Of a stretch of DNA of 64,000 nt, positions 35,195 to 43,399 are shown one piece after another. A model generated the notes under the pieces. It searched no databases. It was not told the origin of the DNA and was given only the letters and a program-made list of their open reading frames with translations. Origin of the DNA: Cavia porcellus. Taxonomy: Eukaryota; Chordata; Mammalia; Rodentia; Caviidae. Numbering within the stretch: position 1 is the stretch's first letter; every line of letters starts with the position of its first letter. The stretch lies in NCBI RefSeq assembly GCF_034190915.1, contig NW_026947489.1:59024001-59088000 (forward strand), in the 5' to 3' direction. The translations under genes were made by a program, and so were the position numbers.

Positions 35195-35790
35195 TTTTTA
35201 AATAGAAAAAGGGCAGGACAGTATTTAAGATACAGGAGCTAGTGTGTAATAATCCCTGTGCAGAGGATGGGACAGGGATTGAATAAAGCCAAGGTGCCTG
35301 GAGTACAGAGATTAAGAGAGAAAGGAGGAGAGGGGAGGAGAAAAGAGAAGGAAAAAGGAAAGAAGAGGATGAGAGGAAAAAAGGCCCAGGGAAAGAGAAA
35401 GGAAGTAAAGAACAGAGAAGAGGAAGGAAGAGAGGTTAGAACCTGGAGAAACAAAGCTAACAGCTCTCCAAGGTTCTGGAAAGGAGGCTGCTGCTTTAAT
35501 AGCAGCAGGGAACTAGAGCCAGGGTGAGATTTGCTGTGGCGCGGTGAGTTATTTTATGAATTGTCCAGGTAAACCCACTGGGGAAGACGCAAGTTAGATG
35601 TGGGTAGATGAGCTAAGAAACACTAGCACTGGTACAGGAGAAAAGATGTGCTGCTGGGGTCTGGGTAGTGGAAAGCAGCCAGCACAGGATGTGTGCAAGG
35701 AGCCTCAGGGATGGACAAGAGTGCAAATGGGGGAAACTGAGGCAGCATAGTACCAAGGGTGGAAATGGACTTAAAACCTTAAAACCCTGG
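35195..35790. other. unique sequence with purine-rich tract
   Basis: 35310-35440 is GA-rich low-complexity DNA (GAGGAGAGGGGAGGAGAAAA and similar). An open frame through it encodes only K/E/R/G and is not a gene. The rest is unremarkable. Confidence 0.6.
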
Positions 35791-35799
35791 GCTGAGTTT

Positions 35800-36180
35800 T
35801 CCTGACTCTAATAACCCTTTACAAATCATGCAAGCAGACATTTGTCTTTTAATTAATTGCCTATCAATATTTAAAACCTTTTGACATTCTAACCTATTAA
35901 TACAGCAGTACTTTATGGATTAACTGTTTTAATAGGCATTGCCTTTTAGTTTTATTGATGCTCATTTTTGAGGCCGAATTTCTCATATTTTATGGGATGG
36001 ACTCAATAGGCCTTGCTGTATTAGCAGACAAAAATAAAATATTTAAAAATTATTAGTTACTATTAATTTTTTATTTTTTGAAAAAAATGTAAACAGATTT
36101 ATTAATTAATTGACACTTAATGAGAAAATTAAGCAGGCATATTTATTAATGTGTCGCAAACCTGCTTTCCTTGAACAACC
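35800..36180. promoter_or_regulatory. AT-rich block dense in homeodomain cores, candidate enhancer
   Basis: The block contains many TAAT/ATTA cores, including TTTAATTAATTGC near 35848-35860 and ATTAATTAATTGAC from 36101, plus a forkhead-type TGTAAACA at 36088-36095. It has no transposon signature. Clusters like this are common in conserved developmental enhancers. That reading is inference: I see motif density, not conservation. Confidence 0.35.
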
Positions 36181-36570
36181 TATGCTTGGATATTACAATT
36201 TTAAACTGTGATTTGAGTGGTTCTTACATGTAAGTTTTATTCTAAGCAAAGTTACACGTTTTTCTTTGGCCAAAATATACTGTCTGTGTTGATTAGATTC
36301 AGTTTATAAGTGTTTGACTGTTTATTCTCTGTAACCATTCCATAGTGACTATACAGTATATATTTTTCTGCATTGATTCCATAAAATAGATTTGTAATGT
36401 CAAAACTTTCACTTTTTCTGAAGATGATAGGGTTTTCACACACTTATCAACTTAAATATTTTCTGAAAATTTGCATACTTAAAAAGCTTCTTTATACTGT
36501 TATAGTTACATACAAAGGCCCATTAATAGTCCGTAGTTTTTTATTTCTACTTTCTTAAGGTATTTAATAG

Positions 36571-36770
36571 TAACCAATCACAGTTTGAGTTAAGGAGCCT
36601 GAACTAACCAATTAGTAGGAGGGGTCTGAGGGACTGGCAGATGAGCTAACCAATTGTGGGATGAGTCTGAGGGACTAACAGAGTTGTGAGCTGAACTCAC
36701 AGCAAGCCGCAAACGCGATTCTAGGTAGGAAGCCCAGGGTCCTATCTTCAGTTCCTCCAGGTATAAGTCA
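36571..36770 (+). promoter_or_regulatory. triple CCAAT array with downstream TATAA, promoter- or LTR-like
   Basis: CCAAT boxes sit at 36574-36578, 36608-36612 and 36650-36654. The last two lie in 42-bp tandem units (36604-36645 and 36646-36687) that share CTAACCAATT and GTCTGAGGGACT. A GTATAAGT sequence follows at 36761. Repeated CCAAT units upstream of a TATA-like box resemble LTR U3 regions or an NF-Y-driven promoter. No LTR ends could be defined, so its nature is unresolved. Confidence 0.4.
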
Positions 36771-36789
36771 GGCAGGTAGCAGAGTGTGC

Positions 36790-39040
36790 CTGTTAATATT
36801 CATAAAATATGAATCATCTTTTATTTTTGCTTGGGTTTCTCCCACCTATTTGCATTAACAGCGTCATCGTTTTAGGATTAAAAATGATATTTATTTAAAA
36901 ATGTTATATCGATTCTTGATTGAAGATATCATAGCGGAGAGACAATGGTACAAATAATCTCTCTTCTTTCATATGCTATGTCACGTTTTGAGACTGTGAG
37001 CTTGCAAAGGAAAGTGGGCCCTGTCACGTATGATAAGACAGACGCAGATATAAGCAAATATGATTAACTTATGAAAAGTACTGTTGTAGCCATAAGAGGG
37101 ATCGCTGATTAAATGGCCAATGCAGTCAATGTGGTGCTATATTATCACTCTGGTGACACATCAAACTTCATTTCCACCTCTTTGTAGAATGCCAGTGTGT
37201 GGTTGTAAAGGAAGCTAAAGAAACACATCAGAGGAAAGCAGAGGTAATGCTAGACTTATTAACATTACATGGATAAACCGTGTTGCCTGGACTCTAACCC
37301 CATAGCCTCATCTTCCTGCTCAGAATGAGTGAATGAGTGCAGGGACTTCCTAGCTGTCTAACTCCATTTTTTTAATCTTTGGAGGATAGCTCAGGGGAGA
37401 AGCCGTCTCATCTTCTAAAACCTGGGTCTGGCTGTCATTCTCTACTGGGGTCCTGACTTGGCTTTTCAGTTCTCATAGGAAACAACTCACAGGGCTCCCA
37501 TAGCCTGGCCTCACATTTCTTCTTTCTTTTTCTGGATTGTTTATGAATTCCCTCTCCTCAAGCACTGCAGTCCTCTGGCTCTGGGTCCCTGGTGGCCACA
37601 TTTAATTGGTCTTATGAGATGTATTTCAGCTGTCACCTCTTGTTTTACCATTTACTCCTTGTCCAAACACTGCACCAGCACTATTATTTATATTCCAGAT
37701 CATATTTGTACTATTAATTTTTCTATTTATACTATTAATTTCAATGTCCCTTGCCAGACTACATAAACTCTTCAAGACTGGGAGGATGTTCAGTAATATA
37801 ACTCATTGTGAGAATCACTATTGTCATGTTGTATTTTAAGTTAATTTGTCTAATTTCTGAATAGATGCAGAGAAGGTAAAAAGTTTATTAGGTGCTTTCA
37901 TCAAACCATCAGAATCAGACAGGTGCATTTGGTAAAATTAATGATGATCGATCTCACGTTTTTCCTAGTACATGTCTTCCTACAATGTTATGAGCAAATT
38001 AAATTAGACAGAGTGAATGAGGTTTTCAGTAGAACAAAAAAGCTCACATTTTTAGAAATGTCAGTAATGAAAGAATCTGTTTAAAAGAGCACCTTGTAAT
38101 CAGAAAAGCCACCTTCTTTTCCTTTGCCACTTTGATAAATTGGGAATTCCAGAGACTGAATTTCCTTGAGGTGAAGTTGATTTAGGTAGAGATTCAGCAA
38201 TTATACTACAAATAAACTAATGGGAAGGGAATAATAAGAAAGTCGCAGGAGGAATCTAGTGTTGTGTTGTAAACATTACCTGATTTCAAGTGTGAAAGTG
38301 AACCTTTTGCCAAAAGTCTCCATTTGAAGCTGCTTTAGTTAAAAAAGCTTTAATGCCAGCAATGCATAAATTAAGGATGAAGCCGAAGTTTGTACAAAAC
38401 CAAGGGTTGCATTCTAGCTGGTCTGCAGTGAGCCTGCCAGCACTAACTGGCGCCCATCAGTCAGGGGACGGAAGCAAAGGCCACTGCAGTGCTGGGAAAT
38501 GCACCAACCATCAGAAACTCCATGGTGAAATGCTCACAAGACCGTACTTCTCATAGCTTGCAAAGAAAACAGGAAATGCACGTGTAAGAGCCAGCCTGCT
38601 GCTAAGTCCAGGGACATTTGTGTCTGTTCAGTTGAGAATGTCCCCATCAGTACTCATTGGGGGTCCGAATTGATCCCCCACTGGGAGGGACAAGATGGGG
38701 CATTTGGGGGATAATGGAGGTAAATAAGGTTCTAAGGGTGGGGTCAAAAGGGCCTTAATGACTTTCCTAGAAGAGGAAGAGAGATCTGTGAGATTCCCAG
38801 CTCTGCCTTGGGACTCTGGCACATCCCCACCCAATAATGCCACTTTAATCATCAGCTTTCCAGCCTTGGGAACCACATATTGCACGAACTTTTATTTTTT
38901 TGTTTCTCTTTGGTGGGATTCTTATCTAGCAACAGAAACAGATGAAGAAAGCATCCCTGCCTGTGAATGCTGCAGGGCAGAAAGTCTTATGGAAGGGCTG
39001 GGGAAAAGGTTCTGAAGTCACCTTATTTTCCAATATTTCC
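36790..39040. other. unique sequence, no gene seen
   Basis: No coding exon or clear transposon was recognised. 37850-38350 is AT-rich and repeat-free and could contain conserved non-coding DNA. Frames around 38353-39015 show no recognisable domain. Confidence 0.4.
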
Positions 39041-39044
39041 TAGT

Positions 39045-39391
39045 TGTCTTAGTTACTTTTTACTAGTCATCACTGAGACAAAATGCCTGATGCCCAAAGT
39101 TGGGAAAGGAAAGGTTTCTTTTTTACAGTCTTTGGAGGTTACAGTCCACACTCAGTTGGCTCCAAAGCAGGGTGCCATGGTGGGAGGCAGTTCACGGTGG
39201 CTGCAAACAGCAAGACAGAAACTGGCAAGAGAGCAAGACACACCTTCTTCTTGCCATTACATTACATCCTGGCTCCACCTTTAGGTGGGTGTAGCACTGA
39301 CACCATCAATCCAAGCACTAGACAGTGAACCAATCACAAATGCACAATGCAAACTCATGAGGCCTGGGGGCCACCCACATAAACCATGACA
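39045..39391 (-). mobile_element. MaLR-type solo LTR, antisense
   Basis: The plus strand opens TGTCTTAGTTACTTTTTACT and ends AAACCATGACA, the reverse complement of a MaLR end (..GGAAACTGACTAAGACA). An internal AAGGTTTCTTTTTTACAGTC stands where MaLRs carry their polyadenylation region. The flanks are CTAGT (39040-39044) and CTAGG (39392-39396), a 4-of-5 match to a 5-bp target duplication. Confidence 0.75.
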
Positions 39392-40234
39392 CTAGGTTAG
39401 TTTTCTTATAAAGTATCTTATCCCAATTAATATGTAAGTTGAGGCTCATCCTGTCCTAAGGGTTTCCCTTGTATTTCTGCCCTCTTTTTTGCTCCGGGAA
39501 GCCTCTTCACCCTCCGTCTCCTCAGCATCCCAGGTAGCAATGGCTAAAAGCAGATGAGCTCCAAAAAATGAGTAAGAGAAACAACTGCTCAGAATATGTG
39601 TGCTCTCATATTCCCTATTCTGCTTCCTCTTTGAACTTGCTGGTTAGTACTGTCTTTTCGGTGGGTTTTTTGGCATCATTAACTGGGCAGGAGCAGCCGG
39701 AAGCATAAAGACACCAGGCCAGCAGTTGGCTGGTGGCTGTTTAGTGAGTCCTAAGGGAAGGTGTTCAGTGACCCAACATAGCTATTTAGCTTTTGACATA
39801 AGGCTTAATCCATAATATTCCACTTACCATTTCCCAAGATAATTAAATAGAAACTATAAACATGACAAGTTAAAGAATGTTTATTCCATTTTCTTGATTT
39901 TCTTTCTTCCTCCCCAATTATGATGGGGTTGGAGAAGGCAGTCTGGGGTCCAATCAGGAGGCCCATTCTCTGACTATGGTGATAGATGGGTAGCCCTGGG
40001 AGCCCTCTTGCCATTCGTGATGGTGAACACAGGAAGATTTGGGTGAATTAATACTATTCTAATGAAAGAAGAAAAAGAACCATTTTAATATTGCTTAAGA
40101 AAGACTGAAGATTGGCAAGATGGTCTATCCACAACCAGCCAGATTCACCTTCAACAGAGCAAGCAGTCAACAGTGCAACGGTGATCTGTACCAAGGGTTC
40201 ATTTGTGGATAAGCGTGGTGTTTGAGAATTCTTC

Positions 40235-40563
40235 TGTGATCTAAACAACGTGCCCACCTCTCTCCCCATCCCTGTGGAAATCCTCACTCCCAAAGTGATG
40301 GTGGTTGGCAGTGAGGCCTCTAGGAGGTGGTTAGGCCATTAAAGATGGCACTCTTCAGTGAGATTCTTTGTACCCTAATAAAACAGAGCTGATAGAGCCA
40401 CCTTCCTCCTCCCTCCAGTCCTGCCAGGATACAGCCAGTGGCCTGGTGTGAGAGGCATGAGCTCATCTCAGGGCAGCTGTGTTGTAGTATAGAAGTGTTT
40501 CTGTTGTCCATAAGCCACCCACATTTGGTATTTCATCACAGGAGCTAGAAGAGATTAAGACCA
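40235..40563 (+). mobile_element. MaLR-type solo LTR
   Basis: Contains CCCAAAGTGATGGTGGTTGG, CAGTGAGGCCTCTAGGAGGT, GGTTAGGCCATTAAAGATGG and ends GTATTTCATCACAGGAGCTA then GAAGAGATTAAGACCA. These follow the order of MST/THE1-type LTRs ('AAGGTGATGGTATTAGGAGG', 'GGTGATTAGGTCATGAGGG'). Its end is 22 bp from the start of an oppositely oriented LTR. Confidence 0.75.
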
Positions 40564-40585
40564 ATCCTAACAGGAGAAACACCTT

Positions 40586-40955
40586 TGTCTTAGTTACTTT
40601 CCTCACTGCTGAAAAAAATATTCAACACCCAAAGCTAAAGGAGGAAAACTTCATTTAGCTCATGGTTTGTAGAGGTTTTGGCTCATAGTATGCTGGCTCC
40701 AAGGCGGTGTCATGGCAGAGAGGGATCACAGAGGAAAAACAGTTCATGGCAGGCAGAAGACAGCCAAAGCAAGCAAGTGACCAAGGGCAAGTCTCTTTCT
40801 TTCCCTTTCATCCAGGCTTCCTGCCCTAAGGGCAGGTAACACTCACACTGTTAATCCTAGTGCCCTTGGTCCTAGTATTGCGATCACAAATTGATCCTAG
40901 GGTCACAAACCCTGATTCAGCCACCTCTGAAAAAGCCCTACCTGTGACTGCAGGA
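40586..40955 (-). mobile_element. MaLR-type LTR, antisense
   Basis: The plus strand opens TGTCTTAGTTACTTTCCTCA, then AAGGAGGAAAACTTCATTTA and GCTCATGGTTTGTAGAGG, matching the copies at 39045 and 48297. It runs to a segment reading GATTCAGCCACCTCTGAAAA. The right boundary is approximate. Confidence 0.65.
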
Positions 40956-41271
40956 AGCTCCAGAAATGCCTCAGAGGTGCCTACCACTTTCCAGGCCTAG
41001 CCTAACCCACACCTCTTTTACAGCTGCCTTTCACCCATTAGGCTTTGGTTTGCCTATTTCTTCTGTTCTCCCTCGAGTCTAAATGACTGCTTGACACCTG
41101 TCCGCCAAGTGTTTTGTGCTTATACATTATGTACGCAGTGTACACACTCACACAGGATAGTGGGAGGCTTTGTAATTTTCACGTGAGTGCTGCTGCTACA
41201 ATTAGAATTTTTATTTCTTTTTGAGTTCAAAATTGACTGTTCTATTTTATACTAAAGATTTGTTGTGAATG

Positions 41272-41274
<3 letters not shown>
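40956..41274. other. short unique segment before the purine tract
   Basis: Nothing recognisable. It ends in AT-rich DNA leading into the GA repeat. Confidence 0.4.

Positions 41275-41276
<2 letters not shown>

Positions 41277-41330
<54 letters not shown>
41277..41330 (+). repeat. (GA)n microsatellite
   Basis: About 27 uninterrupted GA dinucleotides. Continuous with the GAAA tract that follows and about 100 bp upstream of the CpG island. Frames encoding repeated RE are artefacts. Confidence 0.98.
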
Positions 41331-41332
<2 letters not shown>

Positions 41333-41335
41333 AGG

Positions 41336-41352
41336 AAAGAAAGAAAGAAAAA

Positions 41353-41392
<40 letters not shown>

Positions 41393-41393
41393 G
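41336..41393 (+). repeat. (GAAA)n microsatellite
   Basis: About 14 GAAA units with one AAAAAG interruption, directly after the GA run. Together 41277-41393 is a nearly pure purine tract able in principle to form triplex (H-) DNA. Confidence 0.97.
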
Positions 41394-41947
41394 ACTTATA
41401 CCCAGGCTCTCCTACGCCACTACTACGCCTTCCCAGGTGAGGGCGCCCGATTCTCCATCCCTAACCTCAAGGCTCTGAGTTCAAACCTTAATTGCTGGTG
41501 GACTGAAATAGCGTGGGTCGGTGGGCGCACAAACGTGCCTACCATCCGCACGCGCTCGCTCTCTCTCGGAGCGAACATCTCGGTGTGGTTGGACGACAGT
41601 GTGAAACTGCGGCTCTGAAAGGCTGATCCGATCCGAGGAGCGCCCAGGGCGTGGCCACTGGGCAACGATCGGGGATTTGGGTGCCGGGATCTGAGCCCCG
41701 TCGGAGGGTTCCTTGCCCCTGAGCTGGCCTGTGGGAAGCAGATGAGATCAGATCCTGCAGGCAGGGGACAGGGAAGCAAAGAAACAAAGCCGCTGGTGGG
41801 GCCGCGACTGGGGCGGAGGCCTGGAAGACAGGCAGCCTGGAAGCTCGGAGTGGGTGCGCGCGGCCACGCCAGCCCAGAGTGCACTGAGGCTCCGCAAGTC
41901 GCTGGGCTGGGCGCTGCCGCAGCCGGGACGGGAAGGCTGAGTGGGGC

Positions 41948-41983
41948 GCAACCATGGAGACGCAACGTGCGTGCCATAGTAAC
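41948..41983. promoter_or_regulatory. tandem RFX X-box-like motifs
   Basis: CGTGCCATAGTAAC (41970-41983) matches 12 of 14 positions of the RFX X-box GTNRCCATRGYAAC, with a perfect right half-site. Just upstream, GCAACCATGGAGAC (41948-41961) has on the reverse strand the left half GTCTCCATGG of an X-box. RFX proteins bind such motifs at ciliary and neuronal promoters. Matches were made by eye. Confidence 0.4.
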
Positions 41984-41997
41984 CCGAAACAACATCA

Positions 41998-42005
41998 TTT
42001 ATAAA
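41998..42005. promoter_or_regulatory. palindromic TATA-like box TTTATAAA
   Basis: TTTATAAA is its own reverse complement, so it could direct initiation about 30 bp to either side (near 42030 on plus, near 41970 on minus). It stands alone in GC-rich surroundings. Whether it is used is unknown. Confidence 0.35.
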
Positions 42006-42789
42006 CTGCCACCGCCAGGCTCCGGGTCCTGCCCCCGGCTGCATCTCTAGACGTGCACAGCCGTGTCTGGTTTCCACTGCCTCGCCCAGCTCCGGTACTG
42101 GGGGTGGGGGACGCAGACAGAGCGAGTCGCAGCGGATCAATGGTTAACACCGCCCGCAGGCGGCGGCTCCACCCGCGCACACCGAGCGCCTGTTTAGAAA
42201 TCGCGCGTGCGTGCACAGCGCGTGCCCCGCCACGGCCAAAGGGGCGTCTACGAGCAGCGGCGCTGGGAAAGTGGGGGACGCGCCCGGCGCTACTGCAACA
42301 GTTAGGGCTCCCTTCGTCCCGCCGCAGGTCTGGTCCTCCCGGTCCAGCTCAGCTTGAGCAGTACACCTCCCGCGCGCGTGCACGCGTACACACACATAAG
42401 CTCACACAAACGCACGCACACGGCCCGTGGCATCGCCTACTGCTCAGCACCCCCCCTTAGGGACCAACGCGGGGACCGCTGTGCCGGGTGCTGCCAGCAC
42501 GAGGAGTCGCGCAGTGTCCCGGTGTGTGCCCCGCGGACACGCACGCCGTCTGCACACTGTGGCCCCGGCAGCCTCTTCCTTTCTCCCAGCTCCCGGCTTT
42601 TTGTTCAAAGCTACGCCCGCCACCCAGCTCTGCCGGTCCTTCGCTGGCGGCGCTGTAAGAAGGCTTGATTGCTATTGGGATCCGTGAGGGTGCGAAAGAG
42701 TCCAGTGGAGGAGGAGAAACCAAAGACCGGGAAAATTTTTGGTTTTGTTTCTTCAAAAAGCCATCTCTACCTGGGCGTGCGCCACGCTG

Positions 42790-42825
42790 ATGTCCGCTTT
42801 AATCTTCACCAGGACAATGGATTAA
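42790..42825 (+). CDS. upstream ORF, 11 codons
   Basis: ATG at 42790 opens a frame of 11 codons ending in TAA at 42823-42825 (product MSALIFTRTMD). A second in-frame ATG at 42817 gives ATG-GAT-TAA. It lies 43 bases before the candidate start at 42869. If transcribed in this leader it could dampen translation of the main frame. It depends on the transcription start lying upstream. Confidence 0.35.
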   Translation: MSALIFTRTMD

Positions 42826-42868
42826 GTTACTCTTCTCTAAGTCAGAAGTCAGGTTCAGACTTGGCAAA

Positions 42869-42919
42869 ATGAAGGAAAAGGCGATGATCAAGACGGCTAA
42901 AATGCAAGGGAACGTGATG
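42869..42919 (+). CDS. candidate first coding exon, gene not identified
   Basis: ATG at 42869 has A at -3 (GCAAAATGA), a fair Kozak context, and follows an in-frame TAA at about 42800 with no ATG between. It encodes MKEKAMIKTAKMQGNVM (17 residues), then meets the consensus splice donor ATG|GTGAGT at 42920. A short lysine-rich amino terminus ending at a donor within a CpG island is typical of a mammalian first coding exon. No later exon of this gene is recognisable in the window, so the gene body probably lies beyond 64 kb or has very long introns. I do not recognise the protein. The longer open frame (to 43630) past the donor is most likely intron read-through. Alternatively the whole call could be chance. 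Confidence 0.5.
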
Positions 42920-42925
42920 GTGAGT
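42920..42925 (+). other. consensus splice donor GTGAGT
   Basis: GTGAGT directly follows the codon ATG at 42917-42919, giving phase 0. It matches the mammalian donor consensus GTRAGT, although the exon side (ATG) is not the usual MAG. Confidence 0.5.
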
Positions 42926-43399
42926 GCTAGCAGCTGGTCCGGCCGGCTGCAACGACCAGCGTTGGGCTGGGGAGGGGGTCCTCTTCTCCGGAGTCCGAGT
43001 CTCCCATTTCCCAAGAATGACAGCTTCGGGTCCTCAGGCGCCTGTACAGAGATCACTTCCAGCTCGAGCCCACCCGGAGGCGCCCGGGCGAGGGGACCAG
43101 ACATTTCTGAGAATCACAACTTGCTACCTTCGTGGCTGCTGTCTTTTGGGCATGTGGCTTTGTGTCTCTGGGCGCGGGCTGTTGGTGAGCCCTCCAAGAT
43201 GCATGTGTGTGCAAATTCTGAGCAGCTAACCTGGATTGTGCTAGAGGAAACGCAGGGACGGGTCACTTCTTCAGCCAGGGCAGGGCCACGGGGCCCTGCC
43301 GCCAGCGCCGGCCTCAGGGCCACGGGTTCCCCGGAGCTGAGACCTGTTGGGGTGGGCCAAGCCTCTGCTATACCCCCAAGCGCACGCCAGCCCCTCTAT

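Larger units (their letters stand above)
41410..43390. promoter_or_regulatory. CpG island, candidate gene promoter
   Basis: This is the only region with dense CpG dinucleotides and strongly GC-rich composition, for example GGCGCTGGGAAAGTGGGGGA and CGGGCGAGGGG. The rest of the window is CpG-poor. CpG islands of this length in mammals usually mark the 5' end of a gene. Within it are RFX-like motifs (41948-41983), a TTTATAAA box (41998-42005), GCGCGTGCG-type sequences near 42203 and 42371, an inverted CCAAT (ATTGG 42674-42678) and a candidate first coding exon (42869-42919). Open frames of 70-250 codons on both strands are expected by chance in GC-rich DNA and are not called. Confidence 0.85.

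Noticed and set aside
39045..39391. Initially considered a hAT-type rodent DNA transposon
   Set aside because: The TGTCTTAG start, ending in CATGACA, the 5-bp near-duplication and comparison with plus-strand copies fit an antisense MaLR LTR better.
41423..41998. 191-codon minus-strand open frame
   Set aside because: Overlaps other frames in the CpG island, is low-complexity P/A/R/S-rich, has no recognisable domain, and its frame ends in GC-rich promoter DNA.
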